The notes: generated from the letters alone by a model not told the origin. A DNA stretch of 64,000 nucleotides from Eubacterium sp. (GCA_017477505.1 JAFUVQ010000054.1:124001-188000); one strand, 5' to 3'; positions 41,917 through 51,532 are shown, numbered from the stretch's first letter. A program made the numbers and translations.

Positions 41917-42873
41917 ATGTATTATTTTATAGTAAACAGGACGGGCGGAAGTGGAAGAGCAGCAAAGACCTGGCATAAGGTTAGAATGATGCTCCGTAAT
42001 AATCAGATGGAATATAAGGCATTTCTTACGAAATATGAAGGACATGCGACTGTTCTTGCCAAGAATATTTCCAGGCTTCCGGATTCCGAGATAAAGCTTA
42101 TAGTTGTCGGCGGAGATGGTACGGTAAATGAAGTTCTTAACGGAATAGAGGATTTTGACCGTGTCTCACTGGGCGTTATAGCAACAGGTTCCGCAAATGA
42201 TTTTATTAACGGTATCGGTATTCCGAGGGATACAGAGGCAGCTATTCAGAGAATTCTGGATCCTAAGGATAATCTGACTATAGATATAGGCAGAGTAACC
42301 GCTGACGGAAGAAGACCGAGATATTTCGGTATCAGCTGCGGCGTCGGACTTGATGCCATAGTGTGTAAGAAAGCGCTCACAAGTAAGCTTAAAAGATTTC
42401 TGAATAAGCTCGGATGCGGTTCTCTTACATATGTCATTCTTACCGTAGTCAATCTTTTTACCATGGAATATATCAGGGCAAATGTAAGATATTCTATGGA
42501 CGAGGCAAAGACTGAAGATGATTATAACAGTGAGGGCACTGTTACCGAAGAATATAAGAAACTTATCTTCCTTGCGGCTATGAATCTTCCGGCCGAAGGA
42601 GGAAATGTACCTATGAGACCTGATGCTCTTCCCGATGACGGCAAGATATCAGCTCTTGTTGCCGACGGTATAGGAAAGGTGCGTGCATTTATAAGCCTTC
42701 CTAAGCTTGTTGCTGCAAAACACAGTGGAATCAGAGGTTTCCACTTTGAAGATGCAAAGTATATAGATATTGAACTTGAGAGACCTGCAGTACTCCATGT
42801 TGACGGGGAATACTACGGGGATGTCAGCAATATTCATATAGAATCATGCTATAAAAAACTTAAACTGCTCTAA
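41917..42873 (+). CDS. Diacylglycerol kinase-type lipid kinase (DgkB/YegS family)
   Basis: 318 residues. N-terminal catalytic domain with FIVNRTGGSGRAAKTWHKV, the GGDGT motif in LIVVGGDGTVNEVLNGI (about residues 65-80) and ATGSANDFINGIGIP, the family's nucleotide-binding signatures. The C-terminal beta domain ends with HVDGEYYGDVSNIHI. It phosphorylates diacylglycerol or a related membrane lipid with ATP. A GGGG-rich ribosome-binding site precedes the ATG. It follows the Fur-like gene closely and may be controlled by the same promoter. Confidence 0.93.
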   Translation: MYYFIVNRTGGSGRAAKTWHKVRMMLRNNQMEYKAFLTKYEGHATVLAKNISRLPDSEIKLIVVGGDGTVNEVLNGIEDFDRVSLGVIATGSANDFINGIGIPRDTEAAIQRILDPKDNLTIDIGRVTADGRRPRYFGISCGVGLDAIVCKKALTSKLKRFLNKLGCGSLTYVILTVVNLFTMEYIRANVRYSMDEAKTEDDYNSEGTVTEEYKKLIFLAAMNLPAEGGNVPMRPDALPDDGKISALVADGIGKVRAFISLPKLVAAKHSGIRGFHFEDAKYIDIELERPAVLHVDGEYYGDVSNIHIESCYKKLKLL

Positions 42874-42899
42874 AACGGGCTGAGAAAGGAACTGTAAAA

Positions 42900-44030
42900 A
42901 TGAAGAAGAAAATTGCTCTGTTACTTGCGATGGCTATGATGACCGTAGGTCTTTCCGGGTGCGCCGGAACAGGAAAGGCAACTACCGAAGAACTGATGAC
43001 AACGGGTACAGTGTCAGATGCAACAACGGAAGCTGTGGTCGCTGAAGCTGAGGAGGCAACTCAGGGTGAGGCAACAAAGGGTGAAGCAGAAAAGGCAGAG
43101 GAACCGGCACCGAGTACATTTATAGGCTCAGACAGTGCTGAAATCCGTATAGGTTCTCTAAAAGGACCTACAACCATGGGACTTGTTAATCTTATGGCTA
43201 AGACTGAAGCCGGAGAGGCAGAGCAGAATTATTCTTATGAGATAGCAACAGATGCGTCTGTGATAACCGCAAAGCTTGTTAAGGGTGATCTTGATATAGC
43301 GCTAATCCCCGCAAATGCTGCAAGTGTTCTTTATAATAAGACAGAAGGAAAGATTCAGGTTCTTAATATCAACACACTGGGAGTTCTTTACTGTGTAACA
43401 GGCAATAAGGATATCAAGAAGATATACGGACTTGCAGGTAAGACCGTAGTTATGACCGGACAGGGAACAACACCTGAGTATGTCACCAAGTATCTTCTCA
43501 ATGCATACGGAATTACGGATTGTACTATAGAATATAAGTCAGAGGCAACTGAGGTTGTTGCTGCCATAACTAAGGATCCTGAACTTATAGGAATCCTTCC
43601 GCAGCCATTTGCAACTGTTGCAACTATTCAGAACAGTGACCTCAGACAGGCTTTCTCACTTACAACAGAATGGAACAAGATAGCAGGCAGTGCTACTCTC
43701 GTAACCGGAGTTACGGTTGTAAGAAAGGATTTCGCAGATAAGAATCCGGACAAGCTTGCCGCATTTATGAAGGAAGCAGAGGAAAGTGCCAATACTGCGA
43801 ATAAAGATGTGGCAGGTACGGCAGAACTGGTAGCAAAGTACGGTATCATAGAGAAGGCGCCTGTTGCAGAAAAAGCAATTCCTCAGTGCAATATAACATA
43901 TATTGACGGAGAGAAGATGAAGAACGGACTCTCCGGATATCTTTCTATCCTGGAAGGATATAATCCTGAATCAATAGGAGGAGAGCTTCCGGCAGATGAT
44001 TTCTATTATATTCCGGAGGCTGCGGAATGA
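42900..44030 (+). CDS. NitT/TauT-type ABC substrate-binding lipoprotein
   Basis: 376 residues. Signal peptide and lipobox MKKKIALLLAMAMMTVGLSGCAG, with cysteine 21 as the lipidation site. An acidic, Thr/Glu/Ala-rich linker follows (residues ~22-70), then a type II binding protein fold: IRIGSLKGPTTMGLVNLM, DLDIALIPANAASVLYN, LAGKTVVMTGQGTTPEYVTKYLL, TLVTGVTVVRKDF. The fold is like nitrate, sulfonate and thiamine-precursor binders, and the substrate cannot be told. The permease start overlaps the stop (ATGA) and the ATPase gene follows. Confidence 0.9.
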   Translation: MKKKIALLLAMAMMTVGLSGCAGTGKATTEELMTTGTVSDATTEAVVAEAEEATQGEATKGEAEKAEEPAPSTFIGSDSAEIRIGSLKGPTTMGLVNLMAKTEAGEAEQNYSYEIATDASVITAKLVKGDLDIALIPANAASVLYNKTEGKIQVLNINTLGVLYCVTGNKDIKKIYGLAGKTVVMTGQGTTPEYVTKYLLNAYGITDCTIEYKSEATEVVAAITKDPELIGILPQPFATVATIQNSDLRQAFSLTTEWNKIAGSATLVTGVTVVRKDFADKNPDKLAAFMKEAEESANTANKDVAGTAELVAKYGIIEKAPVAEKAIPQCNITYIDGEKMKNGLSGYLSILEGYNPESIGGELPADDFYYIPEAAE

Positions 44031-44749
44031 AAAAGAAGCTGATCATAGCAGCTGTATGGCTCATTATATGGGAGCTTATTGCAAGGCTGATCAACAATGT
44101 AATACTTATAGCAGGACCGATAGATACGATGCTTTCCCTGGTGAAATCACTGGGGAAAGTGTCTTTTTATATAAGCATACTGGAATCATTTCTGCATATA
44201 ACAGGCGGTTTCCTTATCGGGAGCCTGCTTGGAACAGGGCTGGCTGCTCTTTCCAAAAGATACACTCTGTTCGGGGATTTTATAAAACCGTTTATCCATA
44301 TGCTTAAAACAGTTCCTGTTGCATGTTTTGTTGTAATACTTCTTATATGGTTCGGAAGCAGCGGCATTTCATTTATAATATCCATGATGATAACGCTTCC
44401 CGTACTCTATAACAATACTCTGCGGGGACTAAAGGAAGTTCCTTCCGATATGACCGAACTTGCAAATGTCTATAAAATGAAACGCTTCAGGGTATTCCGT
44501 TATATAACATTTCCCTCTATTCACCCATATCTTCTGGCAGCATTTGAAACGGCCATCGGAATGGCCTGGAAGAGCGGCGTTGCGGCTGAGGTTATTGGAC
44601 AGTCTCAGAATACGATAGGAAACTCGGTATATATATCAAAGATATATCTGGATACGGCAGGGCTTTTCTCCTGGACACTGGTTGTTGTTCTCTGTTCATG
44701 GGTTTTTGAGAAGCTTTTCATAGGATTGTTCAGATTATTAAAGAGATAG
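44027..44749 (+). CDS. NitT/TauT-type ABC permease
   Basis: 240 residues with about six membrane helices. The EAA-like loop that contacts the ATPase is readable in LKEVPSDMTELANVYKMKRFRVFRYITFPSIHPYLLAAFETAIGMAWKSGVAAEVIG. This is the SsuC/TauC permease type. It overlaps the lipoprotein gene by 4 nt and the ATPase gene begins 4 nt after its stop, so the three form one importer operon. Confidence 0.93.
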   Translation: MKKKLIIAAVWLIIWELIARLINNVILIAGPIDTMLSLVKSLGKVSFYISILESFLHITGGFLIGSLLGTGLAALSKRYTLFGDFIKPFIHMLKTVPVACFVVILLIWFGSSGISFIISMMITLPVLYNNTLRGLKEVPSDMTELANVYKMKRFRVFRYITFPSIHPYLLAAFETAIGMAWKSGVAAEVIGQSQNTIGNSVYISKIYLDTAGLFSWTLVVVLCSWVFEKLFIGLFRLLKR

Positions 44750-44753
44750 AACT

Positions 44754-45416
44754 ATGAAGATAAGGTTAGAAAATATAAGTAAATCATTTGAAGAAAAAAA
44801 TGTGCTGCGCGATATATCTTTTGTTTTTGAAGAGGGCAGGATCTATCTTCTTTCCGGTGAATCCGGCTCGGGAAAGTCGACTCTTATTTCCCTTCTGGCC
44901 GGACTGGCTCTGCCGGACGGCGGAAGTATATTTTATGAGGACGGACAGAAAATAACGGAAGTGAATTCCGGGACCAGGCTGAGAAGACTTCCATATCAGC
45001 TTCCGGATATGAGCATAGTATTTCAGGAGGACAGGCTGCTTCCTGACAGAACGGCATTTGAAAATGTAAAGATATTCTGTGACGGGGCAGATTCTTCGGA
45101 GATACGGGAATTGATCGGGAGACTTCTACCGGAGGATGCAGCGGAAAAGAAGATTTCGGAATATTCCGGAGGAATGAAAAGACGTGTGGCACTGATACGT
45201 GCGCTTATGAGAAAGGGGAAGGTGCTTCTTCTGGATGAACCCTTTAACGGATTGGATCCAGAGAATACAAAAAAGGCATTTCAGCTTATAAATGAGAAAA
45301 GAGGAGACCGCATTGTCGTCATGGCATCCCATATACAGAACCTTAACTGTATTTCGGAATTCGGAGATACGAAAAAAACGGTACATTTTCATAATATAAA
45401 TTTAACTTTAATGTAA
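44754..45416 (+). CDS. NitT/TauT-type ABC ATPase
   Basis: 220 residues, slightly short. Walker [19 protein letters not shown] (about residue 33), Q-loop VFQEDRLLPDRTAFENV, signature YSGGMKRRVALIRALM, Walker B VLLLDEPFNGLDPENT and HIQNL where the switch histidine (MASH) sits. It belongs with the lipoprotein and permease genes just upstream. Confidence 0.93.
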   Translation: MKIRLENISKSFEEKNVLRDISFVFEEGRIYLLSGESGSGKSTLISLLAGLALPDGGSIFYEDGQKITEVNSGTRLRRLPYQLPDMSIVFQEDRLLPDRTAFENVKIFCDGADSSEIRELIGRLLPEDAAEKKISEYSGGMKRRVALIRALMRKGKVLLLDEPFNGLDPENTKKAFQLINEKRGDRIVVMASHIQNLNCISEFGDTKKTVHFHNINLTLM

Positions 45417-45435
45417 GTCGCATATATGGTAGAAT
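45407..45435 (+). promoter_or_regulatory. Candidate promoter of the hydrogenase gene
   Basis: TTTAAT (45407-45412), 17-nt spacer, TAGAAT (45430-45435) with TGG in front (extended -10). The -35 is weak and overlaps the end of the ABC ATPase gene. Confidence 0.5.
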
Positions 45436-45465
45436 ATAAGCACGTATGATTAGGAGTCTAGTATT

Positions 45466-46980
45466 ATGGTAACCAACGACGAAGGAATAGTTAGTTTTAA
45501 ACATAAAGTAATGGAAGAGGTCGCAAGGCTTGCCTGGGAAGGAAAGCTTTCCGATGATTATTTTGAGGAACTTGTATATAAGCTTATACCGGGGCCAAAG
45601 GCTACCTATAGATGCTGTATATATAAAGAAAGAGAACTGGTGAGACAGCGTATCAATCTTTCTTTGGGCAAGAATCCTACTCCGGAGAAAAAGAATTCAA
45701 AAAATGTTATCCAGGTGCTTGATCCCGCATGTGATGAGTGCCCGATAGCATCCTATGTTGTGACGGATAATTGCAGGAACTGTATGGGAAAGGCATGTAT
45801 CAATTCATGCCCTTTTGGCGCGATAAGCGTTGGGCGTGACAGAACTCATATAGATCCGTCAAAGTGCAAGGAATGCGGCAAGTGTGCGGCAGCGTGTCCA
45901 TATAATGCCATAGCTCATCTGGAGAGACCATGTAAGAAGGCATGTTCGGTAGGCGCCATAACTTATAATGATGACGGACTCTGTATCATCGATGAAGAAA
46001 AATGTATACAGTGCGGTCATTGCATTCATACCTGTCCTTTTGGCGCAATTACATCCAAGTCATATCTTGTGGATATTATAAATGAGATCAGAGCAGGCAA
46101 GAAGGTTATAGCCATGTGCGCACCGGCTACCGAGGGACAGTTCGGCTCGGATATTTCCATGGCAAGTGTAAGAGAAGCACTTAAAGAGATGGGATTCTTT
46201 GACATGGTTGAGGTCGGTCTCGGCGGTGATATGACTGCGGTATATGAGTCTCTTGAATGGATGGAGGCTCTTGAGGAAGGCAGGAAGCTTACGACATCCT
46301 GCTGCCCGGCATTTATAAATATGATGAAAAAGAATTTCCCGGATCTGTATCATAATAATAAATCAGAAACAATCTCGCCTATGTGCGCTGTTTCGAGATA
46401 TCTTAAAAGCATTCATCCCGGGTGTATTACTGTATTTATCGGTCCGTGCATTGCCAAAAAAGCGGAATCTCAGGACAAGGATATTCCCGATAATGCGGAT
46501 TATGTAATGACCTATGGTGAATTCAGAGCTCTTCTCAGGTCTAAGGATACGAAACTTAAGCCTGTTGAGGAAGGATACCAGGAAGCGTCTCTCTGGGGCA
46601 AGCGTTTTGCGGGAAGCGGCGGAGTTGCCGGAGCGGTTCTCGAATGCATGGCTGAGAGGGGCTGTGATACAAGCAGCATTACTCTCAAAAAATGTGCAGG
46701 CAGTCAGGAATGCAAGACGGCACTTATGCTTCTTAAGGCAGGAAGGCTGCAGGAGGACTTCATAGAAGGAATGATGTGCCCGGGCGGCTGCGTTGGAGGA
46801 CCTTCGAAGCATAAGGCTGAAAATGAGATAATCAAGGCAAGAGAAGGACTGCTTAAGAAAGCAGACAATAGGCATGTAATGGATAATATCAAGAATTATC
46901 CTATGGATAGTTTCTCGATGTACAGAGATGGTCATATGGAGCCGGAGCATGATCCGGATATTGAAAGGAAGGAACAATGA
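45466..46980 (+). CDS. Monomeric [FeFe] hydrogenase (group B-like)
   Basis: 504 residues. Ferredoxin-type [4Fe-4S] binding: CDECPIASYVVTDNCRNCMGKACINSCP, CKECGKCAAACPYNAIAHLERPCKKAC and CIQCGHCIHTCP (residues ~85-200). The H-cluster domain shows three motifs: L1 TTSCCPAF, L2 IGPCIAKKAE and L3 MMCPGGCVGG. TSCCP rather than TSCCPGW, together with the N-terminal cluster arrangement, points to the group B type common in Clostridia. The usual role is H2 evolution from reduced ferredoxin in fermentation. The maturases HydEFG are not in the window. A TonB- or NADH-linked subunit is also absent. The stop overlaps the next start (ATGA). Confidence 0.9.
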   Translation: MVTNDEGIVSFKHKVMEEVARLAWEGKLSDDYFEELVYKLIPGPKATYRCCIYKERELVRQRINLSLGKNPTPEKKNSKNVIQVLDPACDECPIASYVVTDNCRNCMGKACINSCPFGAISVGRDRTHIDPSKCKECGKCAAACPYNAIAHLERPCKKACSVGAITYNDDGLCIIDEEKCIQCGHCIHTCPFGAITSKSYLVDIINEIRAGKKVIAMCAPATEGQFGSDISMASVREALKEMGFFDMVEVGLGGDMTAVYESLEWMEALEEGRKLTTSCCPAFINMMKKNFPDLYHNNKSETISPMCAVSRYLKSIHPGCITVFIGPCIAKKAESQDKDIPDNADYVMTYGEFRALLRSKDTKLKPVEEGYQEASLWGKRFAGSGGVAGAVLECMAERGCDTSSITLKKCAGSQECKTALMLLKAGRLQEDFIEGMMCPGGCVGGPSKHKAENEIIKAREGLLKKADNRHVMDNIKNYPMDSFSMYRDGHMEPEHDPDIERKEQ

Positions 46981-47438
46981 TAGACGAGCAGAAGGTCAGG
47001 CTTATGACTAAGATTGCTGTTTTTGAAGAGAAAGAAGAAAACAGTGAGCTTATAATGAGTAAATATTTCCTGAAGGACTATGTAAAATTCCATTGTCTAA
47101 CAACGTTGCTGAGTTCAACGTTCTGTTACTGGATAATCGTGGCGGCATATGTTTTCATTAATTTTGACAATATTCTGTCAGAGCTTAAACTGGAAGATTA
47201 TTTCGATGTTATAGCACAGCTGATGAAATGGTATGTGATATTCTGCGGCGTTTTCTTCATAATCGGTTTTATTGTTTATACTATAAGATTCATGGTGGCC
47301 AGGAAAGATATTCTGGCATATAACAAGAATCTTACGAGATTATATAATTACCTTGATGATGAGGAAATGCGTGATAATCGCGGTACGGTCGGTAACAGCT
47401 TCGGCGATGACACCTATGATATGGGAGAGGATAAATAG
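46977..47438 (+). CDS. Two-helix membrane protein of unknown function
   Basis: 153 residues. Two hydrophobic helices (TTLLSSTFCYWIIVAAYVFI, residues ~40-60, and WYVIFCGVFFIIGFIVYTIRFMV, ~85-108), a short cytoplasmic N-terminus and a charged, Asp-rich C-terminus. Not recognised as a named family. It overlaps the hydrogenase stop by 4 nt and is 2 nt from the next membrane protein gene, which in turn precedes cdaA; the three appear to be one transcript. Its role may lie in c-di-AMP or envelope control, by position only. Confidence 0.75.
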   Translation: MIDEQKVRLMTKIAVFEEKEENSELIMSKYFLKDYVKFHCLTTLLSSTFCYWIIVAAYVFINFDNILSELKLEDYFDVIAQLMKWYVIFCGVFFIIGFIVYTIRFMVARKDILAYNKNLTRLYNYLDDEEMRDNRGTVGNSFGDDTYDMGEDK

Positions 47439-47440
47439 CG

Positions 47441-48619
47441 ATGAAATATTTACTTAAGATAAGAAACAGGATCAGGGATGCAATCAGAGAATATGATGAG
47501 ATAGTCACTCCTGTATTAAAGTTTATCTGGTGCTTTGTCTGTTTTTATTCAATACACATGATGTTTGGGTATTCTGATCTCTTTGGTCAGATTCCTGTAA
47601 TATTCCTTCTTTCGGTAATATTTGCGATATTCAGTGATAAATTCATGTTCTTCGTGGCGGGTATCATTTTTACCATGAATGTTTATGAAGTATCTCTTGA
47701 AGCGGCAGTTCTTTTCGGAGTTATCTATATAGCAATCTATTGCATGTATATAAGATTCTTCCCAAACTATGGATATGTGATTTTCATCGCTGCTATCTGC
47801 TGTATGATCCATATGGAATTCCTTATTCCACTTGTGGTAGGTATGATCGCAGGTGTAGGCGGCATCGTACCTGCAGCTGCAGGACTTCTTATATATAATT
47901 TCTCGGTTGCACTTAAGGATATTGACCAGATGAACAAAAGTCTTACGGCTCCTGAAGGAACAGAAGCCTTTAAGTTCCTGGTAGAAAATGTGCTTAAGGA
48001 TAAGAATATGATGCTTATGGCTATAGTATTTGCGGTTGCCATAATTGTTATCCATATAGTAAGAAAGATTTCATTTAATTATTCGGTATATGTTGCAGTG
48101 CTGCTTGGTGCTGTATCTTCTGTAGGTGCCTATGTTGTAGCGGCAGGATCCCTCGGAATTGATGCAGATGTACCTTCAGTTTTACTCGGAACCTTCATGG
48201 GACTTGTTATCGCACTTGTGATACAGGTCTTCAGAGGAATCCTGGATTACAAGCATACTGAAAATGTACAGTTTGAGGATGATGATTATTATTACTATGT
48301 GAAGGCTGTACCGAAGATTGATCCTGAAAAGAAGAAACATGTAGCGCCTAAGAGAAAGGTTCGTAAGAAGAAGGTCGTTAAGAAAGTCAGACGTGAATAT
48401 GATGATTATGATTCATATGATGATTATCCTGCAGCTGAGAAGACTGCTCCGGCAGATAATTTTGCTCCTGCCGGTGACCTTGATTCAGGAGATACTAAGG
48501 CAGAAGATACTTCTTCAGCAGAATCATCAGGTGATTCTGTAATGGATAATGCGGCAGAAAGAGGTGAAGAGAGAAGACCTTCATCAGGAAATGACAACAG
48601 AAGAAAGAAAAGAAGATAA
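47441..48619 (+). CDS. Multipass membrane protein with basic/acidic tail, upstream of cdaA
   Basis: 392 residues. About eight hydrophobic helices between residues ~25 and 265, then a cytoplasmic tail. The tail begins with alternating basic runs (KKHVAPKRKVRKKKVVKKVRREY), then an acidic Tyr/Asp stretch (DDYDSYDDY) and a Pro/Ala/Glu/Ser region ending RRKKRR. I do not recognise the family. The tail looks disordered and nucleic acid- or lipid-binding. It lies 48 nt before cdaA, with the same spacing style as a cotranscribed gene. Confidence 0.78.
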   Translation: MKYLLKIRNRIRDAIREYDEIVTPVLKFIWCFVCFYSIHMMFGYSDLFGQIPVIFLLSVIFAIFSDKFMFFVAGIIFTMNVYEVSLEAAVLFGVIYIAIYCMYIRFFPNYGYVIFIAAICCMIHMEFLIPLVVGMIAGVGGIVPAAAGLLIYNFSVALKDIDQMNKSLTAPEGTEAFKFLVENVLKDKNMMLMAIVFAVAIIVIHIVRKISFNYSVYVAVLLGAVSSVGAYVVAAGSLGIDADVPSVLLGTFMGLVIALVIQVFRGILDYKHTENVQFEDDDYYYYVKAVPKIDPEKKKHVAPKRKVRKKKVVKKVRREYDDYDSYDDYPAAEKTAPADNFAPAGDLDSGDTKAEDTSSAESSGDSVMDNAAERGEERRPSSGNDNRRKKRR

Positions 48620-48667
48620 TCCCAAAGGCAGTCACTTAGATTAAAAATAAAGCAGAAAGGAGTCGGA

Positions 48668-49549
48668 ATGGATAGAATTCTTCAATACTTAAGTTCATAT
48701 TTTGACTGGTTTTTCATTCCGAAGATCACTGTATTTGATGTAATTGATGTGGTTGTTGTTACATTAATAGTCTATGAACTCCTGATCTGGATTAAGAATA
48801 CCCGTGCATGGACACTCCTAAAGGGTATAGTATTCATACTTGGCATTATGATAGTTGCGTATGCTTTCAAGCTGAATACTATTCTGTTCATAACCAGAAA
48901 TGTTTTCAGTATCGGTATCATTGCAATCGTTATACTTTTCCAGCCGGAGCTGAGACGTGCCCTTGATGAACTGGGACGAAACAGGTTTACTGACAGTATC
49001 GGTAATTTTTTCGCAAAACTGTTCGGAGTAGGACGAAAAGAGGTGACCATAGGACTCAGTGATAAGAGTATATATGAAATAGTCAAGGCTTCTCTTGATA
49101 TGAGCAGGGCGAAGACGGGAGCTCTTATTGTCATTGAAAATGATACACCTCTTGGTGAATATGAAAGCACAGGTATATCTATAGATGCGGCTATTTCCGC
49201 ACAGCTTCTGACTAATATTTTTGAGAAAAATACACCTCTTCATGACGGTGCGGTAATAGTCAGAGACAATCGTATAGTATCAGCAACCTGTTATCTTCCT
49301 CTTACAGACAGAAATGACCTTACCAAGGAACTTGGTACGAGACACAGAGCCGGTATCGGCATAAGTGAAGTGTCCGACAGTGTCACCATTATTGTATCAG
49401 AGGAGACGGGTTCTATTTCCGTTGCAAAGAAAGGCAATATTCTTAGAAATCTTTCCGAGAATGGTCTCAGAGAGCAGCTTCTCGACCTCCAGATCAAGCC
49501 TGTTGAAAAACACAGGAAGAAATCAAGGAAGGGAGGTCTTAAGATATGA
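48668..49549 (+). CDS. cdaA: Diadenylate cyclase CdaA
   Basis: 293 residues. Three N-terminal membrane helices (residues ~20-90) are followed by the DAC catalytic domain with the two essential motifs, DGA in LHDGAVIVRDNRI and RHR in LGTRHRAGIGISE. It makes c-di-AMP from two ATP. Firmicutes use CdaA for potassium and osmotic homeostasis and cell-wall control. AAAGGAG lies 6 nt before the ATG, and the stop overlaps the cdaR start (ATGA). Confidence 0.97.
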   Translation: MDRILQYLSSYFDWFFIPKITVFDVIDVVVVTLIVYELLIWIKNTRAWTLLKGIVFILGIMIVAYAFKLNTILFITRNVFSIGIIAIVILFQPELRRALDELGRNRFTDSIGNFFAKLFGVGRKEVTIGLSDKSIYEIVKASLDMSRAKTGALIVIENDTPLGEYESTGISIDAAISAQLLTNIFEKNTPLHDGAVIVRDNRIVSATCYLPLTDRNDLTKELGTRHRAGIGISEVSDSVTIIVSEETGSISVAKKGNILRNLSENGLREQLLDLQIKPVEKHRKKSRKGGLKI

Positions 49550-50805
49550 GTCTGAAGAATTTCCTTAAAAAATGGGTTATAAAGAACTTCCAGTATAAAC
49601 TTTTGGCATTTCTTATTGCAGTAGTTCTCTGGTTTATAGTAATGCATGTGGATAATTATATGATCACCAAGACCATATACGGCATTCCTGTAGAGACCTT
49701 GAACGGAGAAGCTATAGAGGAAACAGGCAATCTCTATGCCATAACAGACGGTGAAACAGTTGATATCATCGTAAAGGGTGAGAGAAGTATAGTTGATGAG
49801 CTCCGTGCTGACGACTTCAAGGCGACGGCGGATCTTTCGAAGCTTTCGCTTACAAATGCAGCCAAAATTGATGTGAAGGCTATGAACGGTAAGGTGAGTG
49901 AAGCAATAACCATCACATGTCTTAATGAATATGTGAATCTCAGTATAGAGCCTATGGTAGAGAAGAATCTTTCCATTTCCATCTATCCTGAGGGAAATGT
50001 AGCCAGCGGCTTTGCTCTTGGCAACATGGTGGCAACGCCTAACCTTATAACAGTTTCCGGACCTGAGACGGTTATCGACAAGATCGTTACCGTCAGAGCT
50101 GTTGTAAATGTACAGAATACACGTACTTCTTTCAGTACCGAAGCATCTCTGGTATGCCTGGACAGCAGTGGAAATGCCATAAATGCCAAGCAGGTCAAGC
50201 TCAGCAGTGATAAGGTTGATGTAAGTGTTGCAGTATATCCTGTGAAGTCGGTGAACGTAAGTGTAAAATCAACAGGTAATGTTGCCGATGGATATAAACT
50301 TGAGGAAATAACCTATAATCCTGATGTTATAAATGTTGCTGGCGAAGTGGCAGTTCTCGATGCACTTTCAGCTATAGAGATTAATGATATCTCCGTGGCC
50401 GGCAAGAGTGAGGATTATGAGTTAAATGTAGATATAGCGGATTATCTTCCTGAAGGAGTTATGCTCGCTGATGAAAATACTCAGATAGCAATCAAGGTTA
50501 CTATAGCTAAGATTGTTCAGAAGGTCATATCAGTTACTACCAGTGACCTTTCACTGCTGAATGCTTCTGACGATCTCGAATACAGAGTTGTTATACCGGG
50601 AAGTTACAGGCTGATGGTTTCAGCTACAGAAGATGATATACAGGATATCGATATTTCCGATCTTGAATTATCGCTTGATGTGAAGGACCTCAAAGCAGGT
50701 ACACATGAAGTTGTTGTTAATTACAAGCAGAGTGAAGATTATACAGTTACCATGAATGGGGCGGCGACTGTTATAATCAAGAACAAAGAGGAAGGTGGGG
50801 AGTAA
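49546..50805 (+). CDS. cdaR: CdaR-like YbbR-repeat regulator of diadenylate cyclase
   Basis: 419 residues. One N-terminal membrane helix (YKLLAFLIAVVLWFIVMHV) followed outside the membrane by four YbbR repeats, seen by recurring elements such as IYPEGNVASGFALGNMVATPNLITVSGPETVIDKI and VKSTGNVADGYKLEEITYNPDVINVAGEVAVLDAL. CdaR binds and modulates CdaA in Bacillus and Listeria. It overlaps cdaA by 4 nt. GlmM, which usually follows, is not here; the sirtuin gene follows instead. Confidence 0.94.
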   Translation: MSLKNFLKKWVIKNFQYKLLAFLIAVVLWFIVMHVDNYMITKTIYGIPVETLNGEAIEETGNLYAITDGETVDIIVKGERSIVDELRADDFKATADLSKLSLTNAAKIDVKAMNGKVSEAITITCLNEYVNLSIEPMVEKNLSISIYPEGNVASGFALGNMVATPNLITVSGPETVIDKIVTVRAVVNVQNTRTSFSTEASLVCLDSSGNAINAKQVKLSSDKVDVSVAVYPVKSVNVSVKSTGNVADGYKLEEITYNPDVINVAGEVAVLDALSAIEINDISVAGKSEDYELNVDIADYLPEGVMLADENTQIAIKVTIAKIVQKVISVTTSDLSLLNASDDLEYRVVIPGSYRLMVSATEDDIQDIDISDLELSLDVKDLKAGTHEVVVNYKQSEDYTVTMNGAATVIIKNKEEGGE

Positions 50806-50809
50806 GCTT

Positions 50810-51532
50810 ATGGATGATGAAATCAAAAAATTGCAGGAAGCAGTAGACGAATCAAACTATATCGTATTCTTCGGGGGCGCCGGAGTTTCAACAGAAAGCG
50901 GAATACCTGACTTCAGAAGCCAGGATGGGCTATATCATCAGAAGTATAAATATCCGCCGGAAACCATAGTAAGTCATACATTTTTTGTTACAAAGACTGA
51001 AGAATTCTATGAGTTTTACAGAGATAAGATGATAGCTCCGGATGCAAAACCGAATGCTGCACATCTTAAGCTTGCGGAGATGGAACAAAAGGGTAAGCTT
51101 AAGGCTGTCATTACACAGAATATAGACGGACTTCATCAGGATGCGGGCAGTAAGGAAGTGCTTGAGCTTCATGGTTCGGTAAGGAGAAATTACTGCACAA
51201 GATGTCATAAGTTCTTTGATGTGGATTATATCTATAATTCAAAAGGTATACCAAAGTGCGAATGCGGCGGGCTTATAAAGCCTGACGTGGTTCTCTATGA
51301 GGAAGGTCTCGATAATGATATTATCTCAAGAACCATAGACCATATCCGTAACGCCGATATGCTCATAATCGGAGGTACATCATTGGTTGTATATCCTGCG
51401 GCAGGATTTATCGATTTCTTCAAGGGAAAACATCTGGCAGTTATCAATATGTCGGAGACGGCGCGAAGCACCTCTGCAGATATCATCATACGTGATAAGA
51501 TTGGACAGGTAATGAGTCAGATTACCGTTTAA
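50810..51532 (+). CDS. cobB: Sir2-type NAD-dependent protein deacylase
   Basis: 240 residues from ATG 50810 (GGGGAG 7 nt upstream). The NAD site (FFGGAGVSTESGIPDFRSQDGLY), catalytic histidine in VLELHGSVRRNYC, zinc-binding CTRC and CECGG, and IIGGTSLVVYPAAGFI are typical of class U/III bacterial sirtuins, which remove acetyl or longer acyl groups from lysines using NAD. GAGVSTESGI and TQNIDGLHQDAG are perfectly conserved. The gene begins 4 nt after the cdaR stop, placing it in the c-di-AMP operon. Confidence 0.95.
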   Translation: MDDEIKKLQEAVDESNYIVFFGGAGVSTESGIPDFRSQDGLYHQKYKYPPETIVSHTFFVTKTEEFYEFYRDKMIAPDAKPNAAHLKLAEMEQKGKLKAVITQNIDGLHQDAGSKEVLELHGSVRRNYCTRCHKFFDVDYIYNSKGIPKCECGGLIKPDVVLYEEGLDNDIISRTIDHIRNADMLIIGGTSLVVYPAAGFIDFFKGKHLAVINMSETARSTSADIIIRDKIGQVMSQITV

